A stretch of 64,000 nucleotides of DNA. Origin: Batkoa obscura (taxonomy: Eukaryota > Entomophthoromycota > Entomophthoromycetes > Entomophthorales > Batkoaceae). Positions 46,506-56,883 of this stretch are shown piece by piece. Position numbers and translations under genes: made by a program. Location: positions 1,900,058 through 1,964,057 of the forward strand of contig JASVEC010000005.1 in the NCBI GenBank assembly GCA_030770535.1, given 5' to 3'. The notes beneath the pieces were generated by a model. It did not search any database. It was not told where the DNA came from and worked only from the letters and a program-made list of their open reading frames with translations. Every line of letters begins with the position of its first letter. The stretch's first letter is position 1.

Positions 46506-48807
46506 ATGGATTCAAACATTTCAAAAAATAATAACAAAAGCAAAAAGGGGTCTAAAAACGATGAAAGAGATAGTAAAGAAGGCTCAATAGAGTCATCAGA
46601 TTACCAACTACCACAAAGTTTTGGAAAAAAAGAAGAGAAAGTAGAAATTAATTTTAATCAAAATAAACGAACTGATAAAGAAATAAAAGAAACAAACATT
46701 CCAACTAAAAAAATAGAAAGTAGCGATGACTCAGACTCCAGCTCTGAAGAAGATGAAGACGATTTACAACTCGACATTGCTGAACTCCCAATTACCCACG
46801 AAGCCACTTTGATGGGCCACGAAGGGGTAAGCCACATATCAAGTCAACAAATCACTATTAAACTCCTATCTAGGCCGTTTCTGCTCTAAGCCTTGACCGT
46901 AGTGGGACTCGATTAATCAGTGGTAGCTACGACTCAAACATTAAATTATATGACTTTTCTGGTATGGACACAACCCAACGTAGTTTCAAAACATTCGAGC
47001 CAGTGGAAGGCCATCATATCCATGACTTAAAACACAGCCTGAGTGGAGATCTGTTTTTAGCAGTGACTAGTTGTAACCAAGTAAGATTATTTACAAGAGA
47101 AGGTGAGGAAAAAGGAGTATATGTGAAAGGGGATCCATATATCTTTGATTTAAGGAAGACAAATGGGCATGTAGCGAATTTAACTATGGTAGGGTGGCAT
47201 CCATTTGAAAAGGACACATTTTTTACAGCGTGTAGGGATGGTTCTATCAGGTATGCAACACTGCATTTTCAGTAGTAAAGTTTTTGATAAGTTTTAGGAT
47301 ATGGGACGTTAATACAAGACATAAGAGTAAGGATACTATATTATTAAACGGTAGAGGTAGTGGCAATCGACCAGCTATAACAGCAGCGGATTATTCTTTT
47401 GATGGGAAGTTAATTGCTGGAGGTAAGCAAATAGGCATTACTAATAAATAAGCTAACTAATTGATTAGCAAGTATCGATGGTGCCATTAACATCTGGCCA
47501 GCCAATGGACCGTATATAAGAACAAGTCATGTAAGCTAATTTATTGTTGAGCTTAATCATATATATAAAATCTATTTAGTCAGTTAATAATGCCCACCAA
47601 ATAGCTACAGATACAAGTAGTATTTGTTTTTCAAAAAATAGTTATCATTTGGCAAGTCGAGGTGGGGATGATACAGTGAAATGTAATATTCAATATAACA
47701 TAATATTTAAGTAAATAGACAATTAAAATATTCTTAGTATGGGATATACGTAGCTTTAAGAGCCCTCTTAAAGTGGCAGAAAATTTGCCTAATTATAACT
47801 CAGAAACAAGTTTGATTTTTAGTCCAGATGAAAAGTTCCTTTTAACTGGTAGATTTGATAATAAACTATATTTTAGTATATACATTAACTATTTATTTAG
47901 GCACCGGAGCTGGTAGCGAAGATAGCTACGGTGAATTGATATTTTTGGATAAAACGAACCTAGAGCCCGTGAAAAGAACGAGTAAGTTCAATAACAAAAT
48001 AATGCTTTACATTGATTTTAATACAAATAGGTATCACCAAATCAAGTGTAATCAAAGTTTTATGGCACCCTGGAATTAATCAGGTAAGTAGTTATGCCAT
48101 TATTTAGAATGTAAAATTTTAAGCATAGCACTTTAGATTGTAACCGGAAGTGGAGATGGCTCCATTCATGTATTATTTGATCCCAATCGAAGTATCAAAG
48201 GAGCAAAATTATTCTTAAGTCGACAACCGCGTAAAAAGGATATTAGTGATATGGACATGATGGGTCCAATCTTAACTTTATATGATGAGGAGCCTGAGCA
48301 TCCTAACGCATCTAAGAATAGACTGAGAAAAGATCCCATCGCTACCAGAAGGCCAGGTAACTATTAACTAGATCAATATAAAATAAATTCACTCATATGT
48401 TCATTAGATTTGCCTTCCACCGCACCTGGTAAGGGGATTAAGGTGGGCACCAACTATACCAATCAGATGATGAAGCATCTTATTAAGGATACAACGAGAG
48501 GTAAGGAATAGACGTACAAAATATAAGGCATGTGTTAATTTAATTCGTTTAGATGAAGATCCACGTGAGGCATTATTAAAGTATGCTAAAGAAGCAGAAG
48601 GTAATCAATTTATCCATGTTTAAAAGTATTACTAACTGTTATATTTAGAAAATCCACAATTTGTTGGACAAGGTAAAACATCATTATATAATCATAGTAG
48701 CGGTATTAAAATTTATTTTAGCTTATTCAAAAACGCAACCTAAACCTATATTTGATGAGAGGAAAGATGAGATTGATGAGATAAGGGAAGTTAAAAGAAA
48801 AAAATAA
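46506..48807 (+). CDS. WDR70: WDR70/Gastrulation-defective-1-like WD40 protein
   Basis: Product of 567 aa. Thirteen exons: 46506-46826, 46874-47250, 47298-47422, 47469-47530, 47580-47682, 47738-47848, 47901-47981, 48031-48083, 48137-48356, 48408-48500, 48553-48600, 48649-48672, 48722-48807. A charged Lys/Ser/Asp-rich N-terminus leads to LPITHEATLMGHEGAVSALS and a seven-bladed WD40 propeller (SYDSNIKLYDFSGMD, GSIRIWDVNTRHKS, GGDDTVKLWDIRS, TGSGDGSIHVLFDPN). The C-terminal part RQPRKKDISDMD and DEEPEHPNASKNRLRKDP is a WDR70 signature. Human WDR70 takes part in chromatin control at DNA breaks (with DDB1-CUL4 and H2B ubiquitination). Note tiny exons of 24, 48 and 53 nt. Confidence 0.9.
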
Positions 48808-48972
48808 TTTAATAAAAATGGAGCTATTTCTTAAACGCTAATATTAATTGACTATTTACATTATTTCTGATAAGATTATATACTTTTCTTTATCAAATTA
48901 TGATACAAAATCTTTAAATCTTCAAAATTTCTTTATAATATTTACTTTTATTACGTTAAAGCCACATCATTC

Positions 48973-49969
48973 TTAATTTTTTTGAGGTTTAGCTTCTGCT
49001 AAATTAAGTAAAAGTGAGTTTGAATCTAAGATAATAGAGTTGTTTGATTGAGATAATGTAGTTGCAATTTCACGCGCCGTTTCAATCTTTCTCAATTCTA
49101 CAAAACCAGGCTTGTTCATAATAGCCTCACCAATAAGTTTAGCAGCTTCAGCCTCACCACTAGCCTTAACAATGTTGGATTGTTTATCTTGAATAGCTTT
49201 TTCAACCACAAAAGCAGCTCTTTGGGCTTCTTGTTGAGCGACTTGCTTAGCTTCTACAGCATGTGTGAATTCAGGACTGAAAGCAACATGAGTGATGGAA
49301 ACATCATCAAGAATGAGGTTAAATCTCATAGCTCTAGAAGTTAAATTTTCTCTAACAAGCTTACTTACTTTATCACGTTGGGTAATCAATTGGGAAGCGT
49401 TAAATTGTGCCACAATAGACTTTAATACTTCATTAACAATACTTGGTAATACCTTTTCATCATAATCTTGACCAAGGTTACGATAGATCGTTGGTAATTG
49501 CTCACTACTTGGTCTAGAAAGCACACGGCAAGTAATATTTACCATCTGTAAATCTGAGACGTATTTTAGTCTTTTTCCACATTAATAAATTAACTGTCGT
49601 TTACCTTTAGTTCCTGTTAATGAAGGAATGCTTCTTGGTTTGGCACGAATGTCAAAATCAATGGGAGTCTCAACCCAAGGCAAACGGAAATGTGTACCTT
49701 CACTATAAATATCAGGTTTTACTCCAGATATACGTGAATATTTAATAGCGCGATGACCACCCTCAACTAATAGACATTAATAAATACAAAAAGTGAATGA
49801 ATTAAGAAAAATAGATACCATTGAATAAACAGTTAGCTAAACCATAACCACCAACACCTAATAAAATTAAACCAGCTCCAGATAAAAAGCCTCCATTGTT
49901 GTTGGAGTTTGGATTTGGCCTAGAGCGTTGAATGTTCTTGGCTACTTGACGTAAAAATTGGGAACTCAT
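48973..49969 (-). CDS. PHB2: Prohibitin-2
   Basis: Product of 297 aa. Three exons: 49819-49969, 49605-49766, 48973-49553. An N-terminal stretch with a Gly-rich membrane helix ([19 protein letters not shown]) is followed by the PHB/SPFH domain: [73 protein letters not shown]. The coiled-coil tail has [14 protein letters not shown] and [14 protein letters not shown]. The longer N-terminus and these blocks mark it as PHB2 rather than PHB1. Prohibitins form ring complexes in the inner mitochondrial membrane that support protease control, cristae and lipid order. Confidence 0.95.
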
Positions 49970-51378
49970 TTGTGTATAAAAATTGAATTTGAGTTAAAAT
50001 TAAATTTTTGAATTTACGTAACTGTAAAATGCTTAGTGAAAAATTGGCTTAAGTTTTGTTGGTAAATAATGGGATTTTCGAGTTTGAAATTTAAAAGTAA
50101 CTTAGATTGTTATTAGAAAATATTAAAAAATTTATAAAAATGGATTTGTCTTATCAGTATAATGTATTAGTTTGTTACACTGAGCCTATTGCATGTTTCA
50201 ATTCGATAAATTTATATATCAATTGTAACCTTGGAAATGATAACATGGACTTTAATGATAAATTTGTGACAGTACACTTAGATAACATTAATGATGCTAC
50301 AATAGTAGATGATTTCGCAGTTAGAAATCAAAAATGGGCTAAATAATCTCATTCTTGTTTTATAGTAGTTAAAGCAATTTTTTTGAAGCCAAAGTTTTGA
50401 TGATTTTTCCTTAAACTATAAATTAAATAATTATTGGAATTCTACATTTTGGTTTAATGATTTTAAATTGCATTATGATATGTTATATCCTACTCATGTT
50501 ATTTTTCTCCAGATGGATGTGTTACTAATTTAAAGCAATATGAAAAGCTTGAGTGTTCTAGCTCTTCTGACTTTAGCTGTCCTCAATGTGGTGACTAATA
50601 GAAAGAATTACATGGATATTAAAACTTGATTTATTGCTTATCACATCAGGTTTATGTTTGGATCTAGAGTTTCTCCTAATATCATTACCTTTGGTAATGT
50701 CAAATTTAAAAAGTCGAAAAATTACTTTAATAGTCAAAGTTTATCTAATATACATTTAAAACTAAAGTGAAGATTAAAAGCTTTAAACGATTGTAATATA
50801 TGATGATAAATATTAGTGATGTACTATATAAGGAATGCTTGATTGAAAGGCAAACATAAGACGATGAACATGACATATAAACACAGTGATGCTTCAAGTG
50901 ATGGTGGAGAAAATTTATTAGAGGATGATATATTATATATTAAGTGATAGTTTTTTTACGTTTGTGATGGCAATGAAAGTATAATTAATGTTGGTTCGCA
51001 CTGAGTTATTTATAACTGTGTATTTATAATAGATAGACAAAGGTCGTCATTAAATAAGATAATAATAGTATTCAACTGTATAGATGATAACAAGTGAATA
51101 ACTAGAAGTAAAAAGCTTCCATATAAACATCAAAATAGGCGGAATTGTGTTGAATGACACTGGTTATTCAAAAATTAGTCATAATAACAAAAGACAGTAT
51201 GAGTATAAGTTACATATACAGTTGATTTTTTGTGTCTAAAAAAAATAAAAAAGGCTATAGCCTTTATCAAAATGGTCATTTATTACAAGGATTAAAAAAT
51301 GACATAGGATGGTTAGAAAGAACAAAGAAATGTGAAAAACTCAAGCTAAAAGTAATAATACATAGTCAAAAATTAATT
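49970..51378. other. Intergenic region with possible coding relics
   Basis: Several short open stretches with coding character lie on the plus strand, but no full gene could be built. They include 50140-50346, a Cys-rich stretch ending about 50600, and one near 50650-50770. See the finding on this region. Confidence 0.45.
50140..50346 (+). CDS. Small hypothetical ORF or gene relic
   Basis: A 68-residue ORF (start MDLSYQYNVLVCYTEPIAC) with a balanced amino-acid mix and three cysteines. No family is recognised. It is followed on the same strand by other short coding-like pieces, so it may be the first exon or a leftover of a larger gene. Confidence 0.25.
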   Translation: MDLSYQYNVLVCYTEPIACFNSINLYINCNLGNDNMDFNDKFVTVHLDNINDATIVDDFAVRNQKWAK

Positions 51379-52443
51379 TCAACGCCTAAGCTTAAATGAC
51401 TTAACAATTTTTCTCCTAGCTGCCTCTTTCATACTAGCCCTCGTTTTTTCAACACTTTTGTTGTCGATTTTATGCTTTTTACTACTTTCAAAGCCCTGTT
51501 CTTTCCGGTCTCCAATTTCTCTTTTCTTTACAGTACTTCTTTTGTCGGCTATAATTTCTTCTTCCTCAATTGAGCTATCATCCTCCATAGTAATGCCTTC
51601 TTCTTTGTTTTCTTTTAAATTAACTGCTGCACTTGTTTTATCATCATGGAATGCCTCTAGGTCGGAATCCTTTTTGATTTCCTCTCTTTTTTTATCTTGG
51701 TTTTCTATTGTTTGTTCAAGCTTTATTATCCTCTCATTTAAATAGCAGATCAAAGATTGTGCCTAAAAAATATTAATTTCGATTCAAATGTAATGACTAT
51801 TCACTCACCTTCCTCATGTTATCTTGAAGTTTACTCAAAGCAGGCAAGTCCATCATCTGTTCATTTTTTAAAGCAAAAAAATCACTAGAGTGCTCGCTCG
51901 GTCCTAGCTGGTATCTTTACTTAATTAGTATATATTTATTACCTTTTAATAAAAATAACTTACAAAGACACTTTATCTATCGAAAAAGTATACATATCTC
52001 TAACTAATTTAAACATTTTTGTTTACTTTGTTAGTTTCAAATTACCTTATATGATCTAAAGAACGAGGCGTTGTTTTGTATACTTTACCAAGGTAGGCTT
52101 CACAAGAGCTACAGTTCATGGTGGTAAAAGTACTAAAAAAAACATGTTAATTTCAGAAAAGCATATTTTATTCTAATATTACCTCCCAATATCAATCCCT
52201 TGTTTAGACGTTTCTAACTCCTCATTTACAATTACTTCTTTTGATTTATCTACCAAAAATAAGCCTTTAATCTTCAAATTATTAAAGAAATTATATATAT
52301 CTACCATATAATGAAAAAGATCTTAGTTCAGAATCTGCACCTAACCATGAGTAAGAGTCTCCCACAATCGCTCTACAATTGGAACAGAAGATGACTAGGG
52401 GTGCGCTCACTTGTTCCCCTCGAGTTTTTTCTTTATGATTCAT
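51379..52443 (-). CDS. mis18: Mis18-family centromere protein
   Basis: About 277 aa (268 with another intron choice). Six exons: 52305-52443, 52183-52264, 52046-52132, 51964-51999, 51809-51914, 51379-51762. A Mis18/Yippee-like zinc fold is clear: PLVIFCSNCRAIVGDSYSW with C20/C23, then GIDIGSTFTTMNCSSCEAYL with the second C-x2-C pair, then YTFSIDKVSLYQLG. A coiled coil follows (LICYLNERIIKLEQTIENQ) and a charged Lys/Glu tail. Mis18 prepares centromeres for CENP-A loading; the coiled-coil tail is used for oligomer assembly. The second exon may instead start at 52237, dropping nine residues; both choices keep the frame. An ATG inside a longer open frame was taken as start. Confidence 0.85.
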
Positions 52444-52673
52444 CAAGATTAAAAAGGTAAATTGATTTTGCAACAAATGGCTGCTTTGAACCAATCAATC
52501 TACTGCTGTAATTTACAATTTAAAACCATAAAAATGATGACAAAAACAAAATGTTCAAATAATTAAAAATATAAATATAAAGCTCTAGCTTTTGTTTATT
52601 GAGTAAAACACTTAAAAATAACATTTCTTTTAAAATGTATAAAATAGCTCTAATCTTATTCTAACCAATAATT

Positions 52674-55320
52674 TTAATTTTTGTGCATTCTTTCCGATTC
52701 CAACTGCTGCTGGAACCACATGGATCTATAAATAGAGTCTGAATTTAATAATTCATGATGACTACCTTGTTCCACTACTTTACCATGATTGAGGACAAAA
52801 ATGATATCTAAATGTAAAGTTAAACTATTTCAAAATAATAAAAAGGATTTACCAGCATCTGAAATAGTTTTAAGGCGATGAGCAATAAATATTGAGGTGC
52901 GATCTTTACCCAAAAACGATTTAATAGAATCTAACAATGCATTTTCAGTTGTGGTATCTAAAGCGGAGGTAGCTTCATCAAAAAATACAATCTGACTGTC
53001 TTTGAGTATGGTTCGAGATAAAGCTATACGTTGTTTTTCTCCCCTTGTTTTATTCATTAATAAAAAAAACACATATTTTGTTTTTATTATTTTCTTACCT
53101 GATAACATCAGCCCCCTTTCGCCTACCATAGTATCATAACCCTTTGGTAATCTCATAATTGTTTTGTGTATCTGTGCTTTTTTAGCTGCTTCTATCACTT
53201 GCTCTTTGGTGGCTTTTGGATTCCCATAAGCAATATTATAGTAAATGGTGTTATTAAATAAAGGGGTATCCTAAATAAAAATAATTATTTTTTATGATAA
53301 TAGCTATTAAAACCATTTTTACTTGCGGCATGACCCCAATTTGGGATCTTAAAGAATCAAGCTTGACTTGAGTAATATCTTGTCCATCTAATTTAATCGT
53401 GCCATTGGTAGGTTCATAAAAGCGATATAATAATCTCATAATTGTAGATTTACTATTGATTTTTAGTATAAGGAAATATACTAAATTTAAAGCTAAGTTA
53501 CCCGCAACCCGAAGGCCCTACAAAGGCTACTTTTTTGCCTGCTGGTACTACAAAATTAAAATCGGATAATATCTGTCTGTCTTTATTATATCCAAACGAA
53601 ACGTTTTCGAACACAATTTCCCCCCCTTTATATTCATATGGTACAGCATTTGGTAATTCCTGATAATAAGTACTAGCTTAATATAAAACAAATACTTCTA
53701 TTACCTTTATCTCACTTTTAATTTTCTGTAAATTAAACATGGTACCCATATCGGTCAAAGATTGCTTGAGTTCCCTATAAACTGAACCCAAAAAGTTTAA
53801 AGGAACCGATAACTGGAATACCAGTCCATTGATCATCACTAAATCACCAATTGTCAATGCTCCAGTAACAATACCCTCACTAGCCAAATACATCATAAGC
53901 GTTAAAGAAGTGCTAAAAATAGCATTTTGTCCAGCATTTAAGAAAGCTAAACTTAACCACGTTTTCCTGGCTGCAACCTCATATTTTGCTAGCGATTCAT
54001 CGTATCTACTAACTTCATATTTTTCATTGTTAAAGTACTATATTCAAAGTAATAAATAATCTAATAAATAAAACTTTCCTTAATAGAACTTACTTTTACA
54101 GCTTCAAAATTAATTAATGAGTCAATAGATCTAGACGCACCTTCATTATCAGCTGCATTCATATCTCTCCGTATCTTAGTTCTAAACAAATTATCAACAA
54201 AAAGGTAATACTATATAAATATATTCGCCTACCTCCAAGTAGTTACCATAACAGTAAAGGTAGTATAAGCAGTAACTGTGCCAAGAGTTAAAGCTGCAAA
54301 TTGAGCTCCATAATTGGATGCCTATACAATAATTAAAACCATTATAAATGTGCTCAAATTTTTGTTATACAAAAACATACCAAAATACTACACACCATCG
54401 CGACTTCAAGTACTGTAGGTAGCATATGAAAAACGATCGCAGATAATAAAAAATTGATACCCCTAAAATATTAAATAAAACAATGAAAGTAATAAATTAA
54501 GTTTACTTTGTCCCACGGTCAATGGCCCTATGTAGGCCACCGGTTTGTCTAGTTAAATGGAACTGTAGGTCTAAATTTAATAAATGATCAAACGTTCTTT
54601 TAGCCACAGTACGAATCGCTTTTTGTGACACTTTGACAAAAACAGCGCTCCGTAACTCTTGAAATAATGTAGCACCTAACCTGGCAGCACCATCTTTTTA
54701 AATGATTAATAAGAAATAAAGATAAAAATAAATATTATTTTTACATCCTATCAACAAAGCTCCTGCTCCCGATGTTAGGGTTAGTGCGGCTTCTGGTGCG
54801 TTATTCAAAGTATCAACAATATGCTTAAAAATTATTGGTACTTGCACGTTCAAAACCTTTTTTTAAAATAAATCAAATAAATCAAAAATACTGTTAAATT
54901 TACTTTCCCGATCCCCAGAAAAGCGAGTGAAAGAATCAATCTCGATTTTGTGCCCCAATCATTTTTTGGCCACACATATTTAGTCAAGCTTTTTATGATT
55001 TCCATTTCTTGCTTTCGTTCAGACTCATCTTGTTTCTCTTGCAACAAAGTAGAACTCTCTACTTTTCCTTTTGTCTTATATGTTTGTAAATTGTTGTATG
55101 TCTAAATTAATTTTAGCTTGCCTTTTTATGAAAAACTTAAATTCACTTACTGGAACTCCAACTTTGAAACTAACTCTATATTGATTTCTATGGCTTATAC
55201 TATTGAGCTAACTATTAGTCAGTAAATCTATGTCCTTATTATAGTACTTACATAATTAAATTTTATATGGCCATTAGGTCTGAATGAACTGGCATTTCTT
55301 TTTATCAATTGCAGTAACAT
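52674..55320 (-). CDS. ATM1: Mitochondrial ABC transporter Atm1
   Basis: About 666 aa. Fourteen exons: 55252-55320, 55151-55207, 54904-55101, 54745-54856, 54507-54693, 54381-54462, 54233-54321, 54094-54181, 53705-54037, 53502-53659, 53323-53452, 53099-53270, 52853-53043, 52674-52807. A mitochondrial leader ([17 protein letters not shown]) precedes a six-helix membrane domain with [19 protein letters not shown]. The ATPase domain has Walker A GPSGCGKST, Walker [13 protein letters not shown] and the His loop IFIAHRL. Atm1 exports a glutathione-linked sulfur compound for cytosolic iron-sulfur protein assembly. Oddity: splicing exon 12 to 13 at GT-AG sites shifts frame inside the LSGGEKQR signature by one base; see finding. 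Confidence 0.92.
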
Positions 55321-55583
55321 TTTTATAAATGGAAAAATAAAATGAATGTTTTTGAGTTTTTATTAATAATCATCTCCGCTTTTTTCGTCATTTTTTCAGA
55401 CTTGACTAACTTGAGTTAGCTGTGCTAGAATGACCTTGTTGATAAGGCTTGGACTAATTAGGTAAAAATACTAATAGTATGAATTTAAATTATTAATTCT
55501 TATTTTATTATCTAGATTTTATAAAAAATAAACATGATATGTTTGTGTAAAATAAATAGTTGTAATACAATAAATGATATTTA

Positions 55584-56622
55584 TTAACATTTAATATTCA
55601 AATTAAACTCATTTGTTTGATTGACTTTAACGTGGTTTAACGTATTCTCCCACACATACTCCAAATAGTGAACAACATTATCATGATCTAAAATGACTAG
55701 AGTGGTAGTACGAGTACCATAAAGCCTCTTGCTAATACCCCAAGGGTCGATGTTAACTTTCCTAATGAAAATTCATCACTCAGATCTTTTCTGCTATTTG
55801 CTACTTTAGTATCTTCTGTGGGTCTAAATAATAGTACTTAGTTTACATCTAAAGCTAATCAAATTTTAATCACCCCATAATTTTTAATACCTCTTTAGCT
55901 ATTGTATTCAAATCCATATCCTATTTTTTGATTATTTACTATGACTTAAGTAGTGTTACAACTTACTTCCCTAATCACACTCTGAATCTTATCCTGTAAT
56001 AAATCAATTTTTGTCAATTTTTCACCAAATTGCACATTTGACAGGGTATAAACCTGTTCCAACTTCAAGCTAGTAACCTTGGAATATTGATTGTCGTTTG
56101 ATTCCTCAAAAGGATGTGCTAATAACTTCATTTCCTTCTTATTAAAATCCCCAAGGACCAAATTAAACCCCTTATAATTTTCCAACTCATCCACAACCTT
56201 TGAAATATATTCATCAATTCCTGAGTTCCCGCTTAAATAATTTGTAACTAACTCACCTCTAGAGTGATACTTTTTACTTGTGTTTTCAACTTGTCTAGGA
56301 TTTGGTATATTAGTAAGAAAAGCTATCCTTCCATTTGAGCCTACCGCTAGCCAAGTGCCAGCTTGTTTATAGCAATTTATTCCATTAATATTTTCTTTTT
56401 GGATGCTATTTTCGCCATCTAACCCTGAAATAAAACTAGCTTCTCCTCCTTCTAACTTCCATTCTTGAGCTAATAAAGTATTTCGATCCATCTTTTCATC
56501 ACGATTAAAAGCTAATATGCTATCCCAAAGTTTTATTAGTTTCATATTAATAATTTATGATTCGGTTTTTACAAATTTATAGTCGGATGTGATGTGGGAT
56601 ACCACCAACTGCAGATGCACAT
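55584..56622 (-). CDS. TANGO2/NRDE-family protein
   Basis: About 270 aa. Exons: 56573-56622, 55967-56519, 55874-55920, then 55805-55823 and 55584-55727 if the last intron is 55728-55804. The first exon restores the family N-terminus: MC followed by HPTINFILAFNRDE, with the NRDE motif. Other family blocks: GGTWL-like AGTWLAVGSNGRIAFLTN, SRGELVTNYLSG, KGFNLVLGD, YTLSNV and near the end YGTRTTTLVI. Human TANGO2 loss causes metabolic crises; proposed roles are lipid (acyl-CoA, phosphatidate) or heme handling in mitochondria/ER, still unsettled. A start at 56545 would lose the conserved MC residues and is rejected. The last junction is uncertain: the frame shifts there, and either the intron given or a one-base sequence error would explain it. 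Confidence 0.82.
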
Positions 56623-56883
56623 TGTTGTATTTATTATAAACTATTAACTTAATTTTTGCTTCTTACATTTGAACTTATATTTAAAACAAGCCAATTAAAT
56701 TTTAATAAAAAAGCTAATGACAATATAAAGGCAATATTAGATAAGCCCAAAAATGGGCAAACTACACTCAATTTCCCATTTTACTACTTCTATTAACTCT
56801 AAGCAAAAGTCTGGGAACAAAAAGTGCTCTTAAAGCACGGTTTAAAACTATCCAAAAACACTCTTTTTACAAAAAATCAAAAC
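56623..56883. promoter_or_regulatory. Short divergent intergenic region
   Basis: The 261 bp between the divergent starts of the TANGO2-like and FN3 genes must carry both promoters. No clear box is seen besides an ATTGG-like stretch on the minus strand (CCAATT near 56690). Confidence 0.3.

Noticed and set aside
56545-56545. ATG at 56545 as start of the TANGO2-like gene
   Set aside because: It opens the frame MKLIKLWDS inside what is better read as an intron; the 56622 start gives the conserved MC and an in-phase junction to ILAFNRDE.
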